A DNA stretch of 64,000 bases from positions 1,550,001 through 1,614,000 of the forward strand of contig NZ_CP019799.1 in NCBI RefSeq assembly GCF_002007605.1, given 5' to 3'. Shown here piece after piece: positions 8,925 through 16,975 of this stretch (position 1 is its first letter; every line of letters begins with the position of its first letter). This DNA comes from Cellvibrio sp. PSBB023. GTDB taxonomy: Bacteria; Pseudomonadota; Gammaproteobacteria; Pseudomonadales; Cellvibrionaceae. The translations under genes and the position numbers were made by a program. A model generated the notes under the pieces. It ran no database searches and was not told the origin of the DNA. It saw nothing but the letters and a program-made list of their open reading frames with translations.

Positions 8925-8996
8925 TCTCCCCCAGCCCCTCTTTTTCAAAGAGGGGAGCCAATTCCTCCCTTTAACAAAGGGAGGTTAGGAGGGATT
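8925..8996. repeat. Twin-hairpin repeat (REP-like) between flgF and flgG
   Basis: Two perfect 9-bp hairpins follow each other: CCCCTCTTT/AAAGAGGGG (935-955) and CCTCCCTTT/AAAGGGAGG (964-984, counted from 8000), each with a 3-nt loop. Related C-rich/T-rich paired palindromes act as dispersed intergenic repeats in many gammaproteobacteria. Here it sits inside an operon. Only this copy is recognisable in the window. Confidence 0.6.
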
Positions 8997-8999
8997 GAA

Positions 9000-9728
9000 T
9001 TAGCTGCCGCGAATCATGCGGTTGCCTGCGTTGGAAAGGTCTTCTGCGGCTTTCATCATTTTTACCTGTGTTTCAAACAGGCGATTGAGGCTCATGGAGG
9101 CCACCAGTTGGTCGATAGCCGAGACGTTGCTCGACTCCAAATGACCAGATACCAGCACCACCGCCTCGCTGGCTTCTGCAGGCGCACCACTTTTGGTGAC
9201 CAACATGCCGCTGGCGTCTTTCATCAAATCGGCGGCGGCGACGTCCACCCGTTTGATGCGATCCACTTCTGCCATCAGGGTTTCGCCCTTGGGCAGCACG
9301 GAAACCACACCGTCGGAGCCGATATGAACGCTGTCGTACTCCGGCAGCACAATAGGGCCGCCCTCGCCCATCACCGGGCGACCATTGATGGTCAGGCGCA
9401 GCTCGGCATCCACCTGCATATTGCCGTTGCGGGTGTAAACCTCATTGCCGCCGTTATCCAGGGCGATCAAACCCTGCCCTTTCACGGCGAAATCCAGATC
9501 GCGTCCAGTGGTGATGAGCGGGCCGGGGGTCAGATCCACACCGTTGTTTTGTGCCAGCGCCATATGGCGACTGTCGTAGCCATAGCCATCCACACTCACG
9601 GCCTTGGCCTGCTCCAAATCCGCACGAAAACCGGTGGTGCTGGCGTTGGCGAGGTTATTGGCGCGCACCTGCAGTGAAAGCTGGGTGCGGCTGGCGGCGG
9701 TCATTGCGGTGTATCCCAAACGATCCAT
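9000..9728 (-). CDS. flgF: Proximal rod protein FlgF
   Basis: FlgF is a proximal rod subunit. The 242-residue protein begins MDRLGYTAMTAASRTQLSLQ and carries the rod signature VRANNLANASTTGFRADLEQ. The C-terminal helix is SAIDQLVASMSLNRLFETQVKMM. Length is normal (E. coli 251). It lies between flgE and flgG in the standard order, with a 60-bp gap to flgE. Confidence 0.96.
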   Translation of the reverse strand: MDRLGYTAMTAASRTQLSLQVRANNLANASTTGFRADLEQAKAVSVDGYGYDSRHMALAQNNGVDLTPGPLITTGRDLDFAVKGQGLIALDNGGNEVYTRNGNMQVDAELRLTINGRPVMGEGGPIVLPEYDSVHIGSDGVVSVLPKGETLMAEVDRIKRVDVAAADLMKDASGMLVTKSGAPAEASEAVVLVSGHLESSNVSAIDQLVASMSLNRLFETQVKMMKAAEDLSNAGNRMIRGS

Positions 9729-9788
9729 AGTTCAACCCTTTTTAGCTCAACTCTTTTTTGGCTGTATTAGCCTTTTCTAACCGGTGGA

Positions 9789-10976
9789 TTAAATAGAGCT
9801 GAACAGCACTTGCGTCAGTTCTTTATTGGTCGATAACACCTTGGTATTAGCCTGGTAATTGCGCTGGCTTTCCATCAATCCCACCAATTGCTGGGTCAGG
9901 TCCACGTTGGAGTTTTCCAGTGCACCCGTGCTCAGCTCACCAAACGCGCCCACACCGGGGATACCAATCAGCGGCGTACCTGACTCGGTAGTCTCACTCC
10001 AACGAGTTCCGCTTTCATTTTTCAGCCCACCTAGATTGGCGAAGGTTGCCAATGCCACTTGGCCTTGCAGCAAACGCTCACCATTGCTGTAGTTGGCGTA
10101 GATTTTTCCGTCTTTTTCCACGGCGATACCAATCTGCTCACCCGCGGTATAGCCCGACGGGCGATTGGTGGTAACCACGAAATTGGAGCCGGTTTGGCTG
10201 GAGCGGCTGTAGTCGATAGCGATATTCATCGGCTCAACACCGGCCGGGGTGAAGCTGGCCGTTACGGGTGCCGCCGGAGTGGTGAGCTGGCCGCTGGTAT
10301 TGAACACCAGCGCTTGGGGAGCACCGAGTGAAACGCCATCCGCGTAGTAATGGGCCTGCCAGTTATTGGCACCGGTTTTCACAAAATACTGGGTCAGGGT
10401 GTGTTCTTTACCCTGGGAGTCAAACACCTTGGTGGTGTAAGTGGAGTTGAAAGTATCGGCATTGGCGGGATCAAAGGGGGCAATCGCGGGCACCGCTTCG
10501 TTGGAATCCAGGTTCATCACAAACGACAAGGTATCGGTGGCACGGGCGGGCAAGTTAGCGTTTTGCAATGCCAGGTCACTCACTGTTCCCACTTGCAAAT
10601 TGCCATTGGCATCCACCGGGTAGCCCTGCAAGCGCTCGCCACGGGTATCTACAATCAGGTTGTTTTTGTCGGTGCCAAATACACCGGCGCGGGTATAGCC
10701 CAATTCACCGGTATTGCCTTTGGTCACAAAAAAACCGCCGCCGGCAATTGCCAAATCCAGCTCACGACCGGTAGATACCAGCGAACCGCCCTTGCTGATG
10801 CTTTGGGTCAGGCCCAGCACTTCCACACCCATCGCCTGACTGTCGGCGTAGATACTGCCAAATTCCGTGCGCGAGGATTTAAAACCGGTAGTGCCAACGT
10901 TGGCGATATTGTTGCTGATGGTATCCATTTGTTCGGTAACGGCGCTCAGGCCAGTCAGGGCGATATTAAAGCTCAT
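9789..10976 (-). CDS. flgE: Flagellar hook protein FlgE
   Basis: FlgE polymerises into the universal-joint hook. The 395-residue protein has the N-terminal signature MSFNIALTGLSAVTEQMD followed by ISNNIANVGTTGFKSSRTEF, a repetitive threonine-rich middle and the terminal helix LVGLMESQRNYQANTKVLSTN. Size is similar to E. coli FlgE (402). It follows flgD by 58 bp. Confidence 0.97.
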   Translation of the reverse strand: MSFNIALTGLSAVTEQMDTISNNIANVGTTGFKSSRTEFGSIYADSQAMGVEVLGLTQSISKGGSLVSTGRELDLAIAGGGFFVTKGNTGELGYTRAGVFGTDKNNLIVDTRGERLQGYPVDANGNLQVGTVSDLALQNANLPARATDTLSFVMNLDSNEAVPAIAPFDPANADTFNSTYTTKVFDSQGKEHTLTQYFVKTGANNWQAHYYADGVSLGAPQALVFNTSGQLTTPAAPVTASFTPAGVEPMNIAIDYSRSSQTGSNFVVTTNRPSGYTAGEQIGIAVEKDGKIYANYSNGERLLQGQVALATFANLGGLKNESGTRWSETTESGTPLIGIPGVGAFGELSTGALENSNVDLTQQLVGLMESQRNYQANTKVLSTNKELTQVLFSSI

Positions 10977-11034
10977 AGCAGTAACCTTTTATCCAATAGG
11001 TGATTGGGAACGTGATGAGAAGCGTCAGAAATAA

Positions 11035-11709
11035 CTACAGCAGCCCGGCAACAGGCGTCTGGCCAAATTCAGTGATCTTGTAAAACGGCACCGCACCGGC
11101 ACCGGCCACATCCAGCACCGGGCCATCGGCACTGACGCGCACATGGGTCACCAAGCCCGACACCTCAACTCGCGGGTATTCGCCCGCATCGGTGGTGGCT
11201 TCTACCTTGTACTGGCCAGCGGCTAAGCCCAGCGCGGCAGGGTTGATCTCAAACGGCACTACACCGGCTGTGTGCGAACCCAGGCGGAGTTCTTTTTTCA
11301 CGCCATTGGAATCGGTCAGGGTAATCAGGGTGTCGCCGGACGCATGTTCCAAATTGAGCTGGCCGCGAATAGATGACGACCCCAACTCCAGGCTATCCAC
11401 CGATACCTTGACCTCCTGCCCCACCAAGCCGGACGCCGTCAGGGTTTGCAGGTTATCCAGCAGCACCAGATTGCTTTTGCTCAACTGGGTCATGTTTTCC
11501 ATGCTCTTCACCTGACTCATGGCGGAGAACTGGTTGAGGAACTCGGTACTATCCACTGGTTTGGTCGGGTCCTGGTTCTGGATCTGCGCCACCATCAAAC
11601 TGATGAAGTTGTTCTCCATCTGCGTGGCGTCGCTCACATTCACCGTATTCGCCGTGACCTGATCGATGCTGTAGGGGTTGGATACCGTGTTGTTATTCAC
11701 CGTCGCCAT
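11035..11709 (-). CDS. flgD: Hook-capping scaffold protein FlgD
   Basis: FlgD caps the growing hook and is lost on maturation. The 224-residue protein has the signature FISLMVAQIQNQDPTKPVDS near residues 31-50, then the TEFLNQFSAMSQVKSMENM block, and a beta-rich FlgD-Ig/tudor-like half. The start codon overlaps the flgC stop, so translation is probably coupled. Confidence 0.96.
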   Translation of the reverse strand: MATVNNNTVSNPYSIDQVTANTVNVSDATQMENNFISLMVAQIQNQDPTKPVDSTEFLNQFSAMSQVKSMENMTQLSKSNLVLLDNLQTLTASGLVGQEVKVSVDSLELGSSSIRGQLNLEHASGDTLITLTDSNGVKKELRLGSHTAGVVPFEINPAALGLAAGQYKVEATTDAGEYPRVEVSGLVTHVRVSADGPVLDVAGAGAVPFYKITEFGQTPVAGLL

Positions 11710-12137
11710 TACGACTCTCCTAATTTGAGCAGGCCCTGTTGCATGCCTTTGATGCGATTGAGCACTTCCACGCTGGTCTCAAAACTGCGCGTGGCCGACA
11801 TCATGTCGGTCATCTCTTCAATCTGGTTGATGTCGGCATAGAACACATAGCCATCGCGGTCGGCGAGCGGGTTGTCCGGCTCGTAACGGCGCTGGGGTTC
11901 GCGCCCAGCGCTGATCACATCCAGCACCTGCACATGGGCGCCGCCCAAGCCAACACCGCGAGTGAGCTGGTCGTTTTCATAAATCGCCGCAAATACCGGC
12001 TTGCGTGCCTGATACACATCCTCCGCGCGGGTAGCAGCGGAGTCGGCATTGGCCAGGTTACTGGCGATGGTATTCAAGCGAACGGTTTGGGCGCCCATGG
12101 CGGAACCGGCAATTTTGTAAATCGATTCAAATGCCAT
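11709..12137 (-). CDS. flgC: Proximal rod protein FlgC
   Basis: FlgC is a proximal rod component. The 142-residue protein carries the rod signature LNTIASNLANADSAATRAEDVYQARKP and the C-terminal helix MTDMMSATRSFETSVEVLNRIKGM, both family hallmarks. It overlaps flgD and is 2 bp from flgB. Confidence 0.97.
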   Translation of the reverse strand: MAFESIYKIAGSAMGAQTVRLNTIASNLANADSAATRAEDVYQARKPVFAAIYENDQLTRGVGLGGAHVQVLDVISAGREPQRRYEPDNPLADRDGYVFYADINQIEEMTDMMSATRSFETSVEVLNRIKGMQQGLLKLGES

Positions 12138-12139
12138 GA

Positions 12140-12517
12140 TTAACGCCCCTCAATCGCTTGCTTAAGGCCACTGAATTTCATGGTCAGAAAAGTCAGGCTG
12201 GTTTGGAAATCCATGGAGTTTTTGGAGAAGGCCGTCTGCTCAAGACTCAGATCAACGGTGTTGCCATCCAACGACGCCTGCATGGGGATGCGGTATTGCA
12301 AGGCAGGGCTCGCCGGTTGGGACGCGCTGCTGTAAATATCGCCGATATCAAAAGGTGAATCGGCGCGCTGTAACTCGCGGGCAAAGTCTATATCCCGCGC
12401 CTGAAAACCGGGGGTATCCTCATTCGCCAAATTGGCGGCAAGAATTTCACTGCGCTGCACGCGTAAATCCAATGCGCGGGCATGTACGCCCAGCGCCTCA
12501 TCAATCCGAATACTCAT
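12140..12517 (-). CDS. flgB: Proximal rod protein FlgB
   Basis: FlgB is the basal proximal-rod subunit and the first gene of the flgB-flgL-lafW transcript. The start is placed at ATG 12517 (MSIRIDEALGVHARALDLR), preceded by GAGG about 9 nt upstream; the longer frame would extend through the divergent promoter region. The 125-residue product shows ILAANLANEDTPGFQARDIDF and ends with a helix typical of the family. A sigma54-like site lies about 40-55 bp upstream. Confidence 0.95.
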   Translation of the reverse strand: MSIRIDEALGVHARALDLRVQRSEILAANLANEDTPGFQARDIDFARELQRADSPFDIGDIYSSASQPASPALQYRIPMQASLDGNTVDLSLEQTAFSKNSMDFQTSLTFLTMKFSGLKQAIEGR

Positions 12518-12544
12518 CGCCCAAAACCTCACAATAGGTGTAGA

Positions 12545-12560
12545 TGGCACAGCTTTAGCA
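12545..12560 (+). promoter_or_regulatory. Sigma54-type promoter candidate for flgA
   Basis: The sequence TGGCACAGCTTTAGCA has GG and GC 12 bp apart, as required for sigma54 -24/-12 elements. The -24 half (TGGCAC) is perfect and the -12 half (TAGCA) has one mismatch. It would start transcription about 50 bp before flgA. LafK is the plausible activator. Confidence 0.5.
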
Positions 12561-12572
12561 GGAACCATGCCC
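12557..12572 (-). promoter_or_regulatory. Sigma54-type promoter candidate for flgB operon
   Basis: The minus strand reads GGGCATGGTTCCTGCT, with the invariant GG and GC at 12-bp spacing and three mismatches to the TGGCACG-N4-TTGCT consensus. It is correctly placed about 40 bp before flgB and overlaps the flgA candidate by 4 bp, so only one may be used at a time. Confidence 0.42.
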
Positions 12573-12620
12573 AGAGCGACAAATACCTATATCAGATTGA
12601 TTTTATTGGACTTTATAAAA

Positions 12621-13403
12621 ATGAATGGCGCAAAAACTACGCGATACCTTCCGCATTCCGACCCAAGGGGAAAAGCAGGCGGAAGCACCCTTTCCCCTCG
12701 TCACCCCAAACGCATCTCTGCTCACTGGTGTGCCGGTCTGTTACTGCTGCTATTGCCACTCACAAGCAGCGCCAACCAGCAGGTAGATCAGGCCATCCAA
12801 CAACACCTGGAAGCCCTGATGCGCCCCATCGCCCAACGCGAGGCCTGGAACGGCCTGCGCATTACCCACAACACCGCATTGGGCAGCACTCCGCCCGCCA
12901 ATTGCCAGCAACCACTCAGCGTGCGCGGCGGTGTTGCCAACAGCAGCCGCCAACGACTCACCCTCACCTGCCCCGACCAACCCGGCTGGCGCCTGCAAGT
13001 CGCTACCGACATGCAGCTCTGGCTACCGGTACTGGTAACAACACGGGTGATTGATCGCGGCGAAGCCATAACCGCCGCTGATGTAAAACGGCAAGAAATC
13101 GACATCAACAAAGCCCCACGCGGCTTCTATCACCACCTCACACAAATCACCGGCATGGGCGCCAAACGCCGCATCCGCGCCAACCAATTACTAAGCCCGA
13201 CACTAATCGCCCAACCACTGGCAATAAAACGCGGTGACAAAATAAAAATTGTGGCAACCCAGGACGGCATCAGCGCCTCCATGAGTGGCGAGGCACTAGA
13301 GAATGGCAGCAAGGGGGAAGTGATCAGAGTGAAAAATATTTCCAGCAACAAAACCATCGAGGCCAAGGTGCTGGGTTCAGGGGAAGTGGCGAGTATTTTT
13401 TGA
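12621..13403 (+). CDS. flgA: P-ring assembly chaperone FlgA
   Basis: FlgA is the periplasmic chaperone for P-ring polymerisation of FlgI. I place the start at ATG 12621 (MNGAKTTRYLP), giving 260 residues; the longer frame would run through the divergent promoters. A Sec signal peptide is visible (hydrophobic GLLLLLLPLTSSA, about residues 36-48). The C-terminal half is a SAF domain (LVTTRVIDRGEAITAADV, then GDKIKIVATQDGISASMSGEAL and the terminal block KNISSNKTIEAKV). No clear ribosome binding site precedes the start, so the exact codon is uncertain. The gene is divergent from flgB as in most flagellar loci. Confidence 0.93.
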   Translation: MNGAKTTRYLPHSDPRGKAGGSTLSPRHPKRISAHWCAGLLLLLLPLTSSANQQVDQAIQQHLEALMRPIAQREAWNGLRITHNTALGSTPPANCQQPLSVRGGVANSSRQRLTLTCPDQPGWRLQVATDMQLWLPVLVTTRVIDRGEAITAADVKRQEIDINKAPRGFYHHLTQITGMGAKRRIRANQLLSPTLIAQPLAIKRGDKIKIVATQDGISASMSGEALENGSKGEVIRVKNISSNKTIEAKVLGSGEVASIF

Positions 13404-13749
13404 GGATTAGCTGGATAACTCAGATACTTGCTTCATAGGGAAGCCCTAATCTAATTAAGGCTTTTAAGATGATTGTTTTTCATATACCAGCGCTAAAAAC
13501 TCTAATTCCGAATAAAATTCCTAAGCCAGATGATACTGACGAAAATAAAGCTGGGCACAATTCACTAGCATTTAAATAGAAAAAGAGTAAATCGCTTAGT
13601 CCGCCCGCTATTAAAACGAAGCCTGCGAGATGAAAAAAATTCTCTGGAGAATCAAAGCTTAGGGGATTTTTGAATTACAGGCTATTACGGCGCTGCAGGA
13701 ACCTGTGATTCGGCCAGGCTGCTCCCTTCCTAAAAAATATCCCCTCAAC
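13404..13749. other. Intergenic region with a possible broken membrane-protein fragment
   Basis: No intact gene is visible. On the minus strand, 13480-13674 keeps an open frame of about 60 codons with a strongly hydrophobic, Gly/Leu-rich translation (for example FFHLAGFVLIAGGLSDLLFF) but no start codon. It may be the tail of a decayed small membrane protein or chance. The flagellin promoter begins at its right edge. Confidence 0.35.
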
Positions 13750-13775
13750 TTAAGTCCCGCTCTGAGGTGGTCGCC
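13750..13775 (+). promoter_or_regulatory. Sigma28-type (LafS) promoter of flagellin gene 1
   Basis: TTAAGT-N14-GTCGCC lies about 80 bp before the ATG. Its spacing corresponds to TAAA-N15-GCCG of canonical sigma28 promoters. The same motif precedes flagellin 2, with a nearly identical 70-nt leader after it. Confidence 0.75.
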
Positions 13776-13785
13776 CTAAGCTTTC

Positions 13786-14095
13786 AGCAGGCAAACATGG
13801 CCAGCTTTGAAACCCGTTTTTACATTCACGTTTTACTTAGCACAGGAATATTTCCATGGCTCTGTCTATTCATACTAACTACTCGTCATTGATCACTCAG
13901 ACCAATCTGAGCAAGACCAATAACGCCCTCGGTACTAACCAGCAACGTCTGGGTACTGGTTTGCGCATTAACTCTGCGGCCGACGACGCTGCAGGCCTGC
14001 AAATTGCGACCCGCTTGAACGCGCAATCGCGCGGTATGGAAGTGGCCATGCGCAACACTGGCGATGCTATCTCCCTGTTGCAAACAGCGGAAGGC
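13786..14095 (+). repeat. Near-identical leader plus 5' coding block, first of two copies
   Basis: The leader and first ~240 coding bases of flagellin 1 recur before and within flagellin 2 (second copy about 14835-15145) with only a handful of substitutions, including in the untranslated leader. Flagellin 3 encodes almost the same N-terminus but with many synonymous differences. Recent gene conversion or duplication between copies 1 and 2 explains this. Confidence 0.8.
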
Positions 14096-14737
14096 GCGTT
14101 TAACGAAATGACCGATATTGTTCAGCGCATGAAAGATCTTGCCACTCAGGCATCGAATGATACCAACAGTACAGACGACCGTACCGCCCTCTCAGCTGAA
14201 TACAACGAATTGGGCAAAGAGTTGGCGAACATCATGACCAACACCAAATACGCTGGTGAAACTCTATTCGGCGTCACTGCCACTGCAGGCAAATTTGGTG
14301 CAGCTGGAGGCATGACATTTCAGATTGGCTCAAGCTCTACTGAAACCCTTACATTAAATGTCACCGCCAAAATGGGCACCCTGGTTGGTGCTCTTACTGC
14401 ACTCAACACACAATTCGCAGCTGTACCAGCTGCAGATGCGAAACTGACCACACAAGCGGGCGCTAGCGGTGCAATTACTTTGGCCGAGACGGCACTGAAT
14501 CAGATTGGTTCACTGCGTGCGGACTTTGGTGCAAACATCAACCGTTTAAACCACACTGCTAATAACCTGGCAAACATGAAAGACAATACCGATATGTCTA
14601 AAGGCCGTATTGTAGATGCTGACTTTGCTAAAGAAAGCGCCAACATGAGCAAAAACTCTATGTTGATGCAATCCGGTATTTCCATGCTGAAACAAGCTGG
14701 CCAAATGCCAGGTATGGTGATGTCGCTGTTGGGTTAA
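13856..14737 (+). CDS. Lateral-type flagellin, copy 1 (LafA-like)
   Basis: This is a filament subunit exported by the flagellar type III apparatus. The 293-residue protein has the D0/D1 N-terminus MALSIHTNYSSLITQTNLSK with the RLGTGLRINSAADDAAGLQIATRL block, and the C-terminal RLNHTANNLANMKDNTDMSK...ISMLKQAGQMPGMVMSLLG. The centre is short, so little surface D2/D3 is present, as in lateral flagellins. A GGAATA element lies just before ATG. It has its own promoter and terminator. The first ~240 coding bases and the leader are almost identical to copy 2. Confidence 0.96.
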   Translation: MALSIHTNYSSLITQTNLSKTNNALGTNQQRLGTGLRINSAADDAAGLQIATRLNAQSRGMEVAMRNTGDAISLLQTAEGAFNEMTDIVQRMKDLATQASNDTNSTDDRTALSAEYNELGKELANIMTNTKYAGETLFGVTATAGKFGAAGGMTFQIGSSSTETLTLNVTAKMGTLVGALTALNTQFAAVPAADAKLTTQAGASGAITLAETALNQIGSLRADFGANINRLNHTANNLANMKDNTDMSKGRIVDADFAKESANMSKNSMLMQSGISMLKQAGQMPGMVMSLLG

Positions 14738-14760
14738 TCCACACCAGAGACACTCAAAAG

Positions 14761-14787
14761 CGCCCCGTCTTTGTACGGGGCGTTTTT
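14761..14787 (+). terminator. Rho-independent terminator after flagellin 1
   Basis: An 8-bp perfect stem CGCCCCGT / ACGGGGCG with a 6-nt loop is followed by TTTTTGTTTT. This is a strong intrinsic terminator 24 bp after the stop codon. Confidence 0.9.
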
Positions 14788-14799
14788 GTTTTAGCGACC

Positions 14800-14825
14800 T
14801 TAAGTTCGCAAGTAGTTTGGTCGCT
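14800..14825 (+). promoter_or_regulatory. Sigma28-type (LafS) promoter of flagellins 2 and 3
   Basis: TTAAGT-N14-GTCGCT stands 80 bp before the flagellin 2 start, the same distance as in copy 1. It is only 13 bp after the terminator of flagellin 1. Confidence 0.75.
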
Positions 14826-14905
14826 TTACATCATTAGCAGGCAAACATGGCCAGCTTCGAAACCCGTTTTTACATTCACGTTTTACTTAGCACAGGAATA
14901 TTCCC

Positions 14906-15742
14906 ATGGCTCTGTCGATTCATACTAACTACTCGTCATTGATCACTCAGACCAATCTGAGCAAGACCAATAACGCCCTTGGTACTAACCAGCAACGTCT
15001 GGGTACTGGTTTGCGCATTAACTCTGCTGCCGATGACGCTGCAGGCCTGCAAATTGCGACCCGCTTGAACGCGCAATCGCGCGGTATGGAAGTGGCCATG
15101 CGCAACACTGGCGATGCTATTTCCCTGTTGCAAACAGCGGAAGGGGCATTTAATGAAACCACCGATATTCTGCAGCGCATGAAAGATTTGGCCACCCAGT
15201 CAGCGAACGATACCAACTCCGCTGATGACCGCACCGCACTGCAAGCCGAGTTTGATGAACTTGCTAAAGAAGTAACCAATATTTTCACCAATACCAAATA
15301 CGCTGGCGAAGCATTGTTCACCACTAAATTTGCTGCAGCCGTTAGCTTTCAAATTGGTGCCAGTGCATCAGAAACCCTGTCTTTTGATATCAGCACTGAG
15401 ATAGGCGACTTAGACACAACACTGAACACCGATGTTACAGCCTTGACACTCGACACTGCCGCCAACTCTCGTGCTGCAATCACTGCACTGGAAGACGCCC
15501 TGGGTGAGGTTGGTTCGGTGCGCGCCCAGTTCGGCGCAAACATCAATCGCCTCAACCACACCTCCAATAACCTGGCCAACATGAAAGACAACACCGACAT
15601 GTCCAAGGGCCGCATTGTGGATGCCGACTTCGCTAAAGAAAGCGCCAACATGAGCAAAAACTCCATGCTGATGCAATCCGGTATTTCCATGTTGAAACAA
15701 GCGGGCCAAATGCCCGGCATGGTGATGTCACTGCTCGGTTAA
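14906..15742 (+). CDS. Lateral-type flagellin, copy 2 (LafA-like)
   Basis: A 278-residue flagellin, the shortest of the three. N-terminal and C-terminal helices match copy 1 almost exactly (one notable change is NETTDILQRM for NEMTDIVQRM). The central variable part (about residues 140-205) is different and more acidic. No terminator separates it from copy 3, which begins 45 bp later, so the two are probably one transcript. Confidence 0.96.
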   Translation: MALSIHTNYSSLITQTNLSKTNNALGTNQQRLGTGLRINSAADDAAGLQIATRLNAQSRGMEVAMRNTGDAISLLQTAEGAFNETTDILQRMKDLATQSANDTNSADDRTALQAEFDELAKEVTNIFTNTKYAGEALFTTKFAAAVSFQIGASASETLSFDISTEIGDLDTTLNTDVTALTLDTAANSRAAITALEDALGEVGSVRAQFGANINRLNHTSNNLANMKDNTDMSKGRIVDADFAKESANMSKNSMLMQSGISMLKQAGQMPGMVMSLLG

Positions 15743-15787
15743 TTACAGATTTTTAACTTCACGCTTTCTTAGCACAGGAATATTTAT

Positions 15788-16699
15788 ATGGCTCTGTCAA
15801 TTCATACTAACTACTCATCGTTGATCACCCAGACCAACCTGAGCAAAACCAACAATGCATTAGGCACCAACCAACAACGTTTGGGCACTGGCCTGCGCAT
15901 TAACTCAGCGGCAGATGACGCTGCTGGTTTGCAAATCGCCACCCGTTTGAACGCGCAATCTCGTGGTATGGATGTAGCCATCCGCAACACCGGTGACTCC
16001 ATTTCTTTGTTGCAAACCGCTGAAGGTGCATTCAACGAAATGACCGATATTTTGCAACGTATGAAAGACCTCAGCACTCAGGCATCGAACGCCACTAACA
16101 GCGGTGCGGACCTGATTGCATTGCAAGGCGAATACGATGAGTTGGGTAAGGAAATGGCTAACATCATCAAAAACACCAAGTTCGCTGGCGCCAACCTGTT
16201 CAGTGACGGCACTCTGGTAACGGGTGCGGGCGGTAAATTCTCGGCAGCGATGAACTTCCAGATCGGCGCCAGCGCCAGTGAGACGCTCAGCCTGAACGTC
16301 AGTGCCAAATTGACTGCACTGGGTACCGCGTTGGCTGCTGTATCTGACACCTACACCACACCGGGCACGCCAGGTGTTGAATTGGCGACCACCCAGGTAG
16401 CCACAACGGCTACTAACGCCAACGCCAACGCGAATATCACCCTGCTTGAAACTGCCCTGAACTCTGTGGGTTCACTGCGCGCAGACTTCGGTGCAAATAT
16501 TAACCGCCTGAACCACACGGCTAACAACCTGGCCAACATGAAAGACAACACCGACATGTCCAAAGGCCGTATTGTGGATGCCGATTTCGCCAAAGAAAGC
16601 GCCAACATGAGCAAGAACTCCATGTTGATGCAATCCGGTATTTCCATGCTGAAACAAGCCGGTCAAATGCCAGGCATGGTGATGTCACTGCTGGGTTAA
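15788..16699 (+). CDS. Lateral-type flagellin, copy 3 (LafA-like)
   Basis: A 303-residue flagellin with the same D0/D1 framework as copies 1 and 2 (small changes such as DVAIRNTGDSISLL) and the longest central region, rich in Ala/Thr/Asn. It lacks its own sigma28-type site; the short upstream gap keeps only the last part of the shared leader (CTTAGCACAGGAATATTT). At the nucleotide level it is clearly older than the 1-2 pair. Confidence 0.96.
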   Translation: MALSIHTNYSSLITQTNLSKTNNALGTNQQRLGTGLRINSAADDAAGLQIATRLNAQSRGMDVAIRNTGDSISLLQTAEGAFNEMTDILQRMKDLSTQASNATNSGADLIALQGEYDELGKEMANIIKNTKFAGANLFSDGTLVTGAGGKFSAAMNFQIGASASETLSLNVSAKLTALGTALAAVSDTYTTPGTPGVELATTQVATTATNANANANITLLETALNSVGSLRADFGANINRLNHTANNLANMKDNTDMSKGRIVDADFAKESANMSKNSMLMQSGISMLKQAGQMPGMVMSLLG

Positions 16700-16708
16700 G
16701 ACTTGAAA

Positions 16709-16727
16709 CCCTCTTTACCCAAGAGGG
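16709..16727 (+). terminator. Small hairpin after flagellin 3
   Basis: CCCTCTT / AAGAGGG form a 7-bp stem with a 5-nt loop just after the stop codon. There is no T-tract, so this may protect the mRNA 3' end rather than terminate. Confidence 0.4.
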
Positions 16728-16748
16728 AAATCTACACCCTTCTACGAA

Positions 16749-16776
16749 ACGCCCCGCTACCCCGGGGCGTTTTTGT
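16749..16776 (+). terminator. Rho-independent terminator of the flagellin 2-3 transcript
   Basis: The 8-bp stem ACGCCCCG / CGGGGCGT with a 6-nt loop is followed by TTTTGTTTTT. It resembles the terminator of flagellin 1 in sequence. Confidence 0.88.
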
Positions 16777-16975
16777 TTTTGTCGCCAAAATCATCCAAAG
16801 ACTATTTCTTGTTCTATGAAAACTTCTTTTTATGCCTGGATTAGCAAAAATTAACGGCTTTTACTGAGTAGAAACTACTAATTTCAGAAATATGTGATAA
16901 AAACACAGCTATTATTGCGACATCAAATATTTGACGCCAAATTTCCGTCCCACTCGCCATTAAAAAAATTTTGAT

